DNA of 51,970 nucleotides from Pseudolabrys sp. (GTDB taxonomy: Bacteria; Pseudomonadota; Alphaproteobacteria; Rhizobiales; Xanthobacteraceae). The translations under genes and the position numbers were made by a program. The notes beneath the pieces were generated by a model, which did no database searches, was not told the DNA's origin, and was given only the letters and a program-made list of their open reading frames with translations. Numbering within the stretch: position 1 is the first letter of the stretch; every line of letters begins with the position of its first letter. Shown piece by piece: positions 24,812-33,519 of this stretch. Location of the stretch: NCBI GenBank assembly GCA_022843325.1, contig JALHNV010000015.1, forward strand, positions 1 through 51,970, in the 5' to 3' direction.

Positions 24812-25960
24812 CTAGTCCCTGCTCAGGCCGAACATCGGCCGCAGCCTGATGCCGATCATGCAGCCCGGCAGCGCCGCCAGAAACCAGATCCAGCCATGCA
24901 GCGAGCCTGAGGCGATGCCGCCGACAAAGGCGCCGATGTTGCAGCCGAAGCCGAGCCGCGCACCCCAGCCCATCAGCAGGCCGCCAACGGCGGCCGCCAG
25001 CAGCGAGCCGAGCGGCGGCCAAGCGGCGCGGGCAAACGGATGGCTCGCCGCCGCCGCCGCCATGGCGCCGAACAAGAGCCCGAAATCTGTCAGGCTCGAG
25101 GTATCGCTGAGCACCGACTCGGTCAGCGCGCGCTTCGGACCGGGCCATTGCCAGAATTCGTATTGGGTCAGATCGGCGCCGAGCGCAGTGGCGATTTTGG
25201 CGCCCCACACCGTATAGCCGAATGTCACGCTCCACGGATGGCCGCCGGCAAAGAACACGCCGACGCACAGCAGGCCGATGACAATGCCGCCGACGACGAA
25301 ATTGCGCGACGGCAGGAAGCTGGCGCCACGCCGCTTGGCCACCGCGACAATCAGGGCCGCCGCCAGCACCAGGCTCGCCAGCGTCGCCGCCAGTCCGCCC
25401 CACGGGCCGAGATAATCCGAGGCCAGCACCGGATCGAGCCCGCCCAGCGCCAGAAACGGCGGCAGCGACAGGCTGCCGAGCACGCTGCCGGCCATGAACA
25501 GCGCCAGCGTCACCAGCATGCGGCCCGAGCCGCCGCCGGCGGTGTAGAGCGTGCCCGAACCGCAGCCATTGGCGAGCTGCATGCCGATGCCGAAGGTGAA
25601 GGCGCCGATCAGCAGTGACGGCCCCAGCGGCGCGATGGCGCCGCCGTAATTGTCCTGCAAAGCCGCCACCGGCACCACCGCCACCGCGCAGATGGCGATG
25701 ACGATCAGGCCGCCGAGCAAACCGCCGGCCTCGCCGCGGTTGAGGAAATGCCGCCAGGATGCCGTGAAGCTGAAGGCGGCCTTGAGGAACGCCACGCCGA
25801 GCGCGAAGCCGCCGAGGATCAGTACCGCCGACAGCGGCTGATGGTCCAGCAGCACCAGCGCCACCAGAATGGCCGTGGCGCCGACGGCAAGGCCGAGAAA
25901 CAGGCGGTCGATGCCAAGCGCCGGCGTGGCCGACGGCGCATCAATGGTGGTGGTGGACAT
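24812..25960 (-). CDS. YeeE/YedE family transporter (TsuA-like)
   Basis: A 382-residue membrane protein with about ten hydrophobic helices and two internal repeats. The two family signatures are present: LANGCGSGTLYTAGGGSGR and RLGFGCNIGAFVGGIASG, each with the Cys that relays thiosulfate in TsuA. It should import thiosulfate or a related sulfur compound. No TsuB/TusA-like SirA gene is adjacent; instead an exported rhodanese lies upstream (44 nt) and a small Cys protein downstream. ATG 25960 or 25966 are both possible. Confidence 0.88.
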   Translation of the reverse strand: MSTTTIDAPSATPALGIDRLFLGLAVGATAILVALVLLDHQPLSAVLILGGFALGVAFLKAAFSFTASWRHFLNRGEAGGLLGGLIVIAICAVAVVPVAALQDNYGGAIAPLGPSLLIGAFTFGIGMQLANGCGSGTLYTAGGGSGRMLVTLALFMAGSVLGSLSLPPFLALGGLDPVLASDYLGPWGGLAATLASLVLAAALIVAVAKRRGASFLPSRNFVVGGIVIGLLCVGVFFAGGHPWSVTFGYTVWGAKIATALGADLTQYEFWQWPGPKRALTESVLSDTSSLTDFGLLFGAMAAAAASHPFARAAWPPLGSLLAAAVGGLLMGWGARLGFGCNIGAFVGGIASGSLHGWIWFLAALPGCMIGIRLRPMFGLSRD

Positions 25961-26003
25961 CAGCAACTTTCCGTTCGTTCAAGCCCAGGCGAGGCGCGGA
26001 GGT

Positions 26004-27023
26004 TTACGTCCCCAGCCCAAGCGTCTTCTTCAGATCGTCCCATTTGGTGCGGGACGACTCAACCGGCCGACTCGCATTGCTGGACCATTCCACCATCGAG
26101 CCGGGAAAGAGGCGGACGTCCTTGCGGCCGAGCAATTCCTGCAGCACGAACCAGTCGGTCGCCGCCCAGTGGCCGGTGTTGCAATAGCTGACCGCGGGTC
26201 CTTCCGGAATCGCGGCAGCGGCCTTGACCAGTTCGGCCTGCGGCTTCAGCTTTTTGGTCTGCGCATCGAAAAATGCGCCGCTGTCGACATTGACGGCACC
26301 GGGCAGCCGGCCGTAGGCGGCCGCGGCCGGCGCCTTCTGCTTGCCGAGGAAGAACGAGGCCGGCCGTGCATCAACCAGCGTTGCGCCGCCCGCCTTGGTG
26401 ATCTGCTCGACGCCGGCGGCATCGATGGCGAGGCTGGGGTCGATGGTGGCGGTGAAGATCGCCGGTGACGGCCGCTTGACCCCGCGCTCGACCGGGAGCC
26501 CGGCTGCGGTCCAGGCAGCGAAGCCGCCATCGAGAATCGAAAGCTTTTTCACACCGGCGTATTTCAGCGTCCAGTACACCCGCGCCGCGGCGCCGAAATC
26601 CAGCACGGTCTCGCCGGCCGGCACGACAACGACGTGACTCGTTTCGTCGATGCCAAGGTCGCCGATCAGCCGTTCCAGTTCGGCAAGGGTGGGCACCATG
26701 AACGGCACGCCGTCGCGCGCGACGCGCCAACCACCCTTGTCGTAATCGCTGTGGACGCTGCCGGGAATGTGGGCGGCGGCAAAGGCGGCAGCACCGGCAT
26801 CGCCGGCACCATAGCGCGTGTCGAGCACGACCAGACCGGGATCGCGCAGGTGACTGTTCAGCCACGTCACCGTCACCAGCGGCGGCACGTCCGCCGCCGT
26901 GGCCGGCAGCGCCATGCCAATGCTCAGCGCGGCAAAAAGGCCGAGCGCCAATCGGCGCAAGGTGCCTTCGGTCCGATGTGAACCAGTCCGGGTCGCACGT
27001 GACATGCAGCAGATCCTTGTCAT
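26004..27023 (-). CDS. Exported rhodanese (thiosulfate/3-mercaptopyruvate sulfurtransferase)
   Basis: A 339-residue two-domain rhodanese with a signal peptide (RRLALGLFAALSIGMALPA, cleavage near ATAA-DVPPLV). The N-terminal domain is inactive-type (VVVPAGETVLDFGAAARV in place of the Cys loop). The C-terminal domain has active Cys in AVSYCNTGHWAATDWF, whose CNTGHWA loop differs from the CGSGVTA of mercaptopyruvate enzymes. Location in the periplasm is inferred. It lies upstream of the YeeE transporter on the same strand and divergent from an Lrp gene. Start could also be ATG 27005. Confidence 0.87.
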   Translation of the reverse strand: MTRICCMSRATRTGSHRTEGTLRRLALGLFAALSIGMALPATAADVPPLVTVTWLNSHLRDPGLVVLDTRYGAGDAGAAAFAAAHIPGSVHSDYDKGGWRVARDGVPFMVPTLAELERLIGDLGIDETSHVVVVPAGETVLDFGAAARVYWTLKYAGVKKLSILDGGFAAWTAAGLPVERGVKRPSPAIFTATIDPSLAIDAAGVEQITKAGGATLVDARPASFFLGKQKAPAAAAYGRLPGAVNVDSGAFFDAQTKKLKPQAELVKAAAAIPEGPAVSYCNTGHWAATDWFVLQELLGRKDVRLFPGSMVEWSSNASRPVESSRTKWDDLKKTLGLGT

Positions 27024-27045
27024 CGAGACAGGAGATTTGCGCTTG

Positions 27046-27066
27046 ATATAGAATTATCTTCTATAT
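27046..27066. promoter_or_regulatory. Lrp-like palindromic operator
   Basis: An 8-bp perfect inverted repeat (ATATAGAA / TTCTATAT) about a 5-nt centre. Its core TAGAATTATCTTCTA agrees with the E. coli Lrp consensus YAGHAWATTWTDCTR at 12 of 15 positions by eye. It lies in the 132-nt gap between the rhodanese and the Lrp gene, so both could be controlled from it. A second weaker repeat (GAATAA / TTATTC) lies at about 27086-27103. Confidence 0.6.
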
Positions 27067-27155
27067 AAACAAATCTGTGGGATCGAATAAGAAAATTTAT
27101 TCTACCACGACCGCGATCTTAAGCCGGAATTCGCTATTCCTCAAAGGAAAAAAGA

Positions 27156-27608
27156 ATGGACGCCATCGACCGCAAGATTCTCGCCGTGGTTCAACAGGAC
27201 GCCTCGTTGTCGGTGGCCGAAATCGGCCAGCGCGTCGGCCTGTCGTCGACGCCGTGCTGGAAACGGATGCAGCGGCTGGAGGCCGATGGCGTCATCACCC
27301 GCCGGGTCGCACTGATCGACCCGGAAAAGGTCGGCCTCGGCATCACCGTCTTCGCATCGATCGAAACCGGCGACCACTCGCAGGACTGGCTGTCGCGCTT
27401 CGCCGAGACGGTCAGTGCCATGCCGGAGGTGATGGAGTTCTACCGCATGGCTGGCGACGTCGATTACATGCTGCGCGTGGTGGTGCCGGACATGCCGGGC
27501 TACGATACGTTCTACAAGAAGCTGATCGCCACCGTGCCACTGAAGAACGTCACGTCGCGTTTCGCCATGGAACGGATCAAGTCGACCACGGCACTGCCGA
27601 TTGTGTGA
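27156..27608 (+). CDS. Lrp/AsnC family transcriptional regulator
   Basis: A 150-residue regulator. The N-terminal helix-turn-helix covers residues about 5-60 (ILAVVQQDASLSVAEIGQRV, LSSTPCWKRMQRLEADGVI). The C-terminal RAM ligand-binding domain spans about 65-145 (VFASIETGDH, PEVMEFYRMAGDVDYMLRVV). AAAGGA lies upstream of the ATG. Being divergent from the sulfur genes, with an Lrp-like palindrome in between, it probably controls them and itself; a sulfur amino acid such as cysteine is a plausible effector but this is inference. Confidence 0.92.
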   Translation: MDAIDRKILAVVQQDASLSVAEIGQRVGLSSTPCWKRMQRLEADGVITRRVALIDPEKVGLGITVFASIETGDHSQDWLSRFAETVSAMPEVMEFYRMAGDVDYMLRVVVPDMPGYDTFYKKLIATVPLKNVTSRFAMERIKSTTALPIV

Positions 27609-27613
27609 GACTG

Positions 27614-28990
27614 CTAGCCGTAGCGCTTGGTGAGCATGGCATAGAGCGCGCGGGCGGTCTGACATTCGCCGCCTTCCGGCCGGCCCGGCTTGGCGGCGTT
27701 GGTCCAGGCGAACACGTCGAGGTGCAGCCAGGACTTCGCGGTGACGAACTTGCGCAGGAACAGCGCCGCGGTGATGGCGCCGCCCTGACCGCCGGTGCTG
27801 ACATTGTTGGTGTCGGCAACTTTCGAATCCAGCATCGCCTCGTAAGGCCGCCACAGCGGCAGCCGCCACACCGGGTCGAATTCGGCGAGACCCGCGGCCG
27901 AGAGTTCGCTGGCCAGCGCGTCGTCGTCGGTGAAGGCCGCCGGCAGTTCCGGGCCGAGCGCGACGCGCGCCGCGCCGGTCAGCGTGGCGAAATCGGCGAT
28001 GAAATCCGGCTTGTCGTCATCGGCCAGCGTCAAGGCATCGGCCAGCACCAGCCGGCCTTCCGCATCGGTATTGCCGATCTCCACCGTGATGCCTTTGCGT
28101 GACTTGAAGATGTCGCGCGGCCGGAAGCTGACGCCGGAAATCGAGTTCTCGACCGCCGGGATCAGAACCCGCAGCCGCACCTTCAGCCCGCGCGACATGA
28201 TCATGTGCGCCAGACCGAGCGCCGTGGCAGCGCCGCCCATGTCCTTCTTCATGTTCAGCATGCCGGTGTCCGGCTTGATGTCGAGCCCGCCGGTGTCGAA
28301 GCAGACGCCCTTGCCGACCAGCGTGATCTTCGGGTCGCCGTCCTTGCCCCAGGTGAAGTCGATCAGGCGCGGCGAGCGCGGCGAGCCCATGCCGACGGCG
28401 TGGATCAACGGAAATTCGGTCGCCAGCGCATTGCCGCGGGTGCAGTCGAATGACGCGCCGTGCCGGTCGGCCAGCGTGCGCGCCGCCGCTTCGAGTTCGT
28501 CGGGGCCCATGTCGTTGGACGGCGTGTTGATGAGGTCGCGGGTCAGGGTCACGCCCTCGACGATGCGGGTCAGGTCGTCGCCGTCGACGCCGTCGGGCAC
28601 CACCAGGCGCACGTCGCGGGCCTCGGCCTTGCGGTAGCGGGTGAACTGGTAGGCGCCGAGCGCAAAGGCCAGCGCACCGAGCCGCGCATCGTGCGGCGCA
28701 TTGGCAAAGCGGTAGGCGCCGGGCGGCAACTGCCCCGCCAGCAGCCCCGGCCGGAACAGATCAATCACCGCGTCGTCCGGCTTTTCTAGCCCGAACAGGG
28801 CGCCACCCAGGCCGCCGTCGGCGCCAGGCAACAGCAGCAGGCGTCCCGCCTTGGGCTGAAAGCCGGCAGCCGCGACAAAGGCCTGTTCGCCCGGGCCAAG
28901 GCTCTTGAGGACGGCCTCAAAGCTCGCGGCATGGACAAACCAGATCGGGAGGACTTTGGCCGCGTCAGCGCCAGCAAAAACAGGGTGCAT
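27614..28990 (-). CDS. M17 family leucyl aminopeptidase
   Basis: A 458-residue two-zinc aminopeptidase. Metal and active-site motifs are VGKGVCFDTGGLDIKP (Lys and Asp ligands), NMKKDMGGAA, and NTDAEGRLVLADAL (the family signature with catalytic Arg). The N-terminal domain is shorter and more variable than in PepA, as in the PepB-like forms of alphaproteobacteria. The ATG at 28990 follows GGCGGAG and starts MHPVFAGADAAKV; an upstream start at 29014 lacks a good ribosome site. It converges with lrp, with 5 nt between stops. Confidence 0.92.
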   Translation of the reverse strand: MHPVFAGADAAKVLPIWFVHAASFEAVLKSLGPGEQAFVAAAGFQPKAGRLLLLPGADGGLGGALFGLEKPDDAVIDLFRPGLLAGQLPPGAYRFANAPHDARLGALAFALGAYQFTRYRKAEARDVRLVVPDGVDGDDLTRIVEGVTLTRDLINTPSNDMGPDELEAAARTLADRHGASFDCTRGNALATEFPLIHAVGMGSPRSPRLIDFTWGKDGDPKITLVGKGVCFDTGGLDIKPDTGMLNMKKDMGGAATALGLAHMIMSRGLKVRLRVLIPAVENSISGVSFRPRDIFKSRKGITVEIGNTDAEGRLVLADALTLADDDKPDFIADFATLTGAARVALGPELPAAFTDDDALASELSAAGLAEFDPVWRLPLWRPYEAMLDSKVADTNNVSTGGQGGAITAALFLRKFVTAKSWLHLDVFAWTNAAKPGRPEGGECQTARALYAMLTKRYG

Positions 28991-29023
28991 TTCAACTCCG
29001 CCCATGATGCTCACAGTTTACAA

Positions 29024-29046
29024 GTTAACCCCTCGTTAGGGTTAAC
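29024..29046. promoter_or_regulatory. Palindrome with a CtrA-like site upstream of tadD
   Basis: A perfect 8-bp inverted repeat (GTTAACCC / GGGTTAAC) about 7 nt. It contains TTAA-N7-TTAG, one base away from the CtrA box TTAA-N7-TTAA. It lies between divergent pepB-like and tadD genes, 49 nt before the tadD ATG. CtrA control of pili is known in Caulobacter; here it is a suggestion. Confidence 0.45.
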
Positions 29047-29094
29047 GTTTTATTGCTCAGGAAAGCCGCGCGGAACGTCACCAACCGGAGTGCC

Positions 29095-29904
29095 ATGCGC
29101 TTTCATTCACCGAAAACGTCCCGCTTTCTCGCGTCATCCGCCCTCGCCGCGGTTCTGGCGTTATCCGTGGCCGGCTGCAAGACCACCCGCGATGATGTCA
29201 CCGGCTCGTTCGGTGCATCCGCCCCACGCAGCGATGCCGAATGGCGCTCGTCGCTCGACCGGTTGGGCGAGCGCTACCGCAGCAATCCCGACGATGCCGA
29301 AGCGGCGCTGCGTTACGCGCAGGCCTTGCGCGCGACCGAACAACGCGCCCAGGCGGTCGCGGTCCTGGAACAGGCAACGCTCCGCAACCCGCGCAATATG
29401 GCCTTGCTCGGCACCTACGGCCGCGCGCTGTCCGAGGCCGGCGACTACAATCAGGCGCTGGATGTGCTGTCCCGTGCCCATACACCCGACGCCCCGGACT
29501 GGCGCATCCTCAACGCCCAAGGCGCGGTGCTCGATCAACTCGGCCGGCACGCCGAGGCGCAGCGCTACTACGCATCAGCGCTCAAGATCGCGCCCAACGA
29601 CCCGTCCATTTTGTCCAATCTCGGCCTGTCCTACGTGCTGATAAAGGACCTCAGGCGCGCCGAGGCGACGCTGCGGCGGGCGGTATCGCAGCCCGGCGCC
29701 AAACCAAAGGTGCGGCAGAACCTCGCGCTCGTGGTCGGGCTGCAGGGCCGCTTCGCCGACGCCGAGCAGATCGCCCGCGCCGATCTGCCGGAAGCCGAAG
29801 CCGCCGACAATGTCCGCTATCTGCGGGAAATGCTGTCACAGCAGGCCGAGGCCAAGAAGCCCGGCGGCCGGCCGCGTCTGCCAGCGCCCGACACCGACAG
29901 CTGA
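29095..29904 (+). CDS. tadD: Tad pilus lipoprotein TadD (TPR protein)
   Basis: A 269-residue lipoprotein. The signal peptide ends in a lipobox LSVAGC (Cys near residue 25). Residues about 45-240 hold several tetratricopeptide repeats, for example NPRNMALLGTYGRALSEAGD, DWRILNAQGAVLDQLGRHAE and NDPSILSNLGLSYVLIKDLR. TadD is a pilotin-like factor for secretin assembly in Tad systems. It is on the opposite strand to tadC and converges with it (31 nt between stops), unlike the collinear order in many Tad loci. Confidence 0.88.
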   Translation: MRFHSPKTSRFLASSALAAVLALSVAGCKTTRDDVTGSFGASAPRSDAEWRSSLDRLGERYRSNPDDAEAALRYAQALRATEQRAQAVAVLEQATLRNPRNMALLGTYGRALSEAGDYNQALDVLSRAHTPDAPDWRILNAQGAVLDQLGRHAEAQRYYASALKIAPNDPSILSNLGLSYVLIKDLRRAEATLRRAVSQPGAKPKVRQNLALVVGLQGRFADAEQIARADLPEAEAADNVRYLREMLSQQAEAKKPGGRPRLPAPDTDS

Positions 29905-29935
29905 TCGCACGCGCTATCGCCGGCGCTGACCGGCA

Positions 29936-30910
29936 CTATTGCAGCGCCATCACCTTGATCGCGGCCGGCCCCAGAATCACGACGAAAAGCACCGGCAGAA
30001 AGAACACGATCATCGGCACGGTCAGCTTCGGCGGCAGGCCGGCGGCCTTCTTCTCCGCCTCCGACATGCGCAAGTCGCGATTTTCCTGAGCCATCACCCG
30101 CAACATGCTGCCCAGCGGCGTGCCGTAGCGTTCAGCCTGCTGCAGGCCCATGCAGACAGATTTGACGCCGTCGAGATCGGTGCGCTTGGCCAAATTCTCA
30201 TAGGCCTGGCGGCGGTCCGGCAGATAAGACAGCTCTGCGGTGGTCAGCGTCAGTTCCTCGGCCAGCGCCACCGACTGGCTGCCAACCTGGTCGCTGACCT
30301 TCTTGAAAGCCGCCTCGATCGACATGCCGGATTCGACACAGATCAGCAGCAGATCGAGCGTGTCGGGAAACGCCCGTTTGATCGACAGTTGGCGCTTCTG
30401 AATTTTGCTCTTCAGCATCAGCCACGGCAGCTGCATGCCGATATAGGCGGCGCCGATGGCCAGGCCGATCTTGACGATCGCCGGCTGATTGAAATCGAGC
30501 ACAACGAACAGGTAGAACAGCGCAAACAGCGCCGCTGCCACCGGCGTCACCATGCGGAAAAACAAGTAGGTGATGTAAGGCGCGTGGCCGCGGTAGCCGG
30601 CCTGCACCAGCTTCAACCGCGCCTCTTCCTGACCGACCCACTTGCTCAGATTGAAACGATCGACGATGGTCTTGATGTACTGCTTCGGCGACTGCCGCAA
30701 TGAGATCTTCTGCTTTTCCGCCGCCATGCGTTCGCGCTCGCGGGCGCGAATTTTCTCGCGCTCAACCGCAACCGCCCTCATCCGCTGACTAAGCTGGTCG
30801 CCAAACGCGTAGGGCATCGCCAGTGTGAGCACGGTCGCCACCGCGGCAATGGCGGCGAACACCATCGTCAGTGTCTGCGGGTTAAGCGAACGGGTCAGCA
30901 GGTCGATCAT
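29936..30910 (-). CDS. tadC: Tad pilus platform protein TadC
   Basis: A 324-residue inner-membrane protein with a T2SSF (GspF/PilC-like) domain. Hydrophobic helices lie near residues 10-30, 115-165 and 295-320. The cytoplasmic stretch RAFPDTLDLLLICVESGMSI (residues about 182-201) is the T2SSF core. With TadB it forms the platform on which the CpaF motor acts. It follows tadB by 28 nt and is the last gene of the minus-strand pilus operon. Confidence 0.93.
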   Translation of the reverse strand: MIDLLTRSLNPQTLTMVFAAIAAVATVLTLAMPYAFGDQLSQRMRAVAVEREKIRARERERMAAEKQKISLRQSPKQYIKTIVDRFNLSKWVGQEEARLKLVQAGYRGHAPYITYLFFRMVTPVAAALFALFYLFVVLDFNQPAIVKIGLAIGAAYIGMQLPWLMLKSKIQKRQLSIKRAFPDTLDLLLICVESGMSIEAAFKKVSDQVGSQSVALAEELTLTTAELSYLPDRRQAYENLAKRTDLDGVKSVCMGLQQAERYGTPLGSMLRVMAQENRDLRMSEAEKKAAGLPPKLTVPMIVFFLPVLFVVILGPAAIKVMALQ

Positions 30911-30938
30911 CGGTTTCCGGTTTCGGCCAAAGCAGGAC

Positions 30939-31910
30939 TTAGAAGTCGAAGTTGATCATTTTTTTCATCACCAGAACGCCCATCGCCATCCAGAAGGCGG
31001 ACGCCGCCAGCATCAGGTTTCCCAGGGGCTCTGTGAACAGCAACGCGATGTATTGCGGGCTGGTGACGTAAACCAGCGTCATTACCGCGATCGGCAACGC
31101 GCCGATAATGCCGGCCGAGGCTTTGGCCTCTTGTGACATCGCCTGAATCTTGGCTTTCATCTTTTTGCGGTCACGCAGCACGCGCGACAGGTTACCGAGC
31201 GCTTCCGACAAATTGCCGCCGGCCCTCTGCTGGATCGAGATGACGATGCCAAAGAAATTTGCCTCCGCCACCGGCATGCTCTCGTACAGCTTGCCGCAGG
31301 CGTCGCCCAGCGGCATACCGACGGCCTGCGTCTCGATGATTGAGCGGAATTCCGACTTAACCGGCTCCGGCGAATCGATCGTGATCATCTTCAGGCAGTC
31401 GAGCAGCGGCAGGCCGGCCTTGACGCCACGGACGATAATGTCGACGGCATCGGGAAAGGCATTGAGAAACTTGTTCTCGCGGCGCTTCTTCAGGTAGCTC
31501 AGCATCCAGCGCGGCAGGCCAAAGCCGCCGGCAAAGCCGAGCGCAAGGGCTGTCAGCAAGCCGGCATTCAACAACACAGCGATCAGAAACATCACCACGC
31601 CGAGGGCGGCAGATGTAATGAAGAACCGTCGTTTCGACCACTTCAGCCCGGCCTGCGCGATCCGTTTGGACAGCGACATACGCTGGGATTTTTTCTGCCG
31701 CTCCTCGAATTCCTTCAGCGTCGCTTCGACAGTGTCGCGGCGGCTCTTGATCGGGGTGCCGCGCGTCGCCCGGGTGACGACCTCGGCCTTGGCGATGCTC
31801 GCCATCCGCGCTTCGGCTTTGCGCTCGCCGGACAGGATCGGATACAGGAATACCCATGCCAGGCCGCCGACGGCGGTGGCCGCCAGGAAAATCACCGCAA
31901 TGGTGTCCAT
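30939..31910 (-). CDS. tadB: Tad pilus platform protein TadB
   Basis: A 323-residue paralogue of TadC with an N-terminal helix (IAVIFLAATAVGGLAWVF), a paired helix region near 105-140 and a C-terminal helix pair. The T2SSF core contains FPDAVDIIVRGVKAGLPLLD. The ATG at 31910 is preceded by GGAGAAAG and is preferred over the frame start at 31925, which would overlap cpaF. It lies 11 nt after the cpaF stop. Confidence 0.93.
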   Translation of the reverse strand: MDTIAVIFLAATAVGGLAWVFLYPILSGERKAEARMASIAKAEVVTRATRGTPIKSRRDTVEATLKEFEERQKKSQRMSLSKRIAQAGLKWSKRRFFITSAALGVVMFLIAVLLNAGLLTALALGFAGGFGLPRWMLSYLKKRRENKFLNAFPDAVDIIVRGVKAGLPLLDCLKMITIDSPEPVKSEFRSIIETQAVGMPLGDACGKLYESMPVAEANFFGIVISIQQRAGGNLSEALGNLSRVLRDRKKMKAKIQAMSQEAKASAGIIGALPIAVMTLVYVTSPQYIALLFTEPLGNLMLAASAFWMAMGVLVMKKMINFDF

Positions 31911-31921
31911 GGCTTTCTCCG

Positions 31922-33463
31922 TCAACTCTGCATTGCGTCGTTGGCCGATTCCGCAGCGTCGAGCGCCTTGGCGAGACGCGCTTCCTCGCCGTAATACCGG
32001 GCACGGTCCCAGAACCGCGGCCGGCCGATGCCTGTCGAGCGATGCCGGCCGAGAATGTTGCCCTTGGCGTCTTCGCCGGTCATGTCGAAGATGAAAAGGT
32101 CCTGGGTGATGATGACGTCGCCTTCCATGCCCATCACCTCGGTGATGTGGGTGATCTTGCGCGAACCGTCGCGCAGACGCGCGGCCTGGATCACGACATC
32201 GACCGAGGCGGTAATCATTTCACGGATGGTGCGCGACGGCAGCGAGAAGCCGCCCATCGTGATCATCGATTCGAGGCGCGACAGACCTTCGCGCGGGTTG
32301 TTGGCATGCAGCGTGCCCATCGAGCCGTCATGGCCGGTGTTCATGGCCTGCAGCAGATCGAATGCCTCAGGTCCGCGGACTTCGCCGACGATGATGCGCT
32401 CCGGCCGCATACGCAGACAGTTGCGGACCAGATCACGCATGGTCACCTGGCCTTCGCCTTCGAGGTTCGGCGGCCGGGTTTCCAGACGCACCACATGCGG
32501 CTGTTGCAACTGAAGTTCGGCGGCGTCTTCGCAGGTGATGATGCGTTCGTCGTCGTCGATATACTGGGTGAGACAGTTCAGCAGCGTGGTCTTGCCGGAG
32601 CCGGTGCCGCCCGACACAAGGCAATTGACGCGGCTGCGACCGATGATCCGGAGGATCTCCGCACCCTGCTCGGTGATGGTGCCAAACCTGACGAGCTGAT
32701 CGAGCGTCAGCTTGTCCTTCTTGAACTTGCGGATGGTAAGCGCCGGGCCATCGATCGCCAACGGCGGCACGATGGCGTTAACGCGGCTGCCATCGGGTAA
32801 GCGGGCGTCGCATATCGGCGACGATTCATCAACGCGGCGGCCGATCTGGCTGACGATGCGCTGACAGATATTCAACAGTTGCTGATTGTCGCGAAAACGG
32901 ATGCCGGTTTTCTGGATCTTGCCGGCGACTTCGATATAGACCGTACCGGAACCGTTGACCATGATGTCGGCAATATCGTCACGCGACAACAGCGGCTCGA
33001 GCGGACCGAAGCCGAGGACGTCGTTACAGATGTCATCGAGCAGTTCCTCTTGCTCGGAGATCGACATCACGATGTTCTTGATCGCGATGATCTCGTTGAC
33101 GATGTCGCGGATTTCCTCACGCGCCGAATCGGCGTCGAGCCGCGCCAGCTGCGCCAGATCGATGGCCTCGATCAGGGCGCCGAAAATGGTGCCCTTGGTT
33201 TCGTAATAGCTTTCCGAGCGGCGCGAATCGATCGACGAAGGAACGGTATTGATGGCCGACGGCGCGCGCGTCGGCGGTGGCGCCGGCACCAGAGGCGCGC
33301 CCAACCCGTCAGAGGGGAACGGCGTGCGGCCGGTCTCCAGCGAGACCGTGACCGGCCGCGGCGCTTCTATCGCCGCCGCCGGCGTGTCAGCGGGCGCCGC
33401 CACCGGGCGCGGGGCGGGCGCCACAGTGCGATTGTCCGTCGTTCCGCTACGCTTACCGAACAC
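31922..33463 (-). CDS. cpaF: Tad pilus motor ATPase CpaF (TadA)
   Basis: A 513-residue secretion ATPase of the VirB11/TadA type that drives Flp pilus assembly. After a Pro/Ala-rich disordered N-terminus (about 1-65) come the N-terminal domain and the RecA-like core with Walker [14 protein letters not shown], Asp box [20 protein letters not shown] and His box [16 protein letters not shown]. All catalytic elements are intact. It is followed by tadB and preceded by cpaE with a 56-nt gap. Confidence 0.96.
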   Translation of the reverse strand: MFGKRSGTTDNRTVAPAPRPVAAPADTPAAAIEAPRPVTVSLETGRTPFPSDGLGAPLVPAPPPTRAPSAINTVPSSIDSRRSESYYETKGTIFGALIEAIDLAQLARLDADSAREEIRDIVNEIIAIKNIVMSISEQEELLDDICNDVLGFGPLEPLLSRDDIADIMVNGSGTVYIEVAGKIQKTGIRFRDNQQLLNICQRIVSQIGRRVDESSPICDARLPDGSRVNAIVPPLAIDGPALTIRKFKKDKLTLDQLVRFGTITEQGAEILRIIGRSRVNCLVSGGTGSGKTTLLNCLTQYIDDDERIITCEDAAELQLQQPHVVRLETRPPNLEGEGQVTMRDLVRNCLRMRPERIIVGEVRGPEAFDLLQAMNTGHDGSMGTLHANNPREGLSRLESMITMGGFSLPSRTIREMITASVDVVIQAARLRDGSRKITHITEVMGMEGDVIITQDLFIFDMTGEDAKGNILGRHRSTGIGRPRFWDRARYYGEEARLAKALDAAESANDAMQS

Positions 33464-33519
33464 AATACTCTCCCCAACATTCCAATTACGATCGGGTCTG
33501 GCCTGATCGATCGCTGCGG

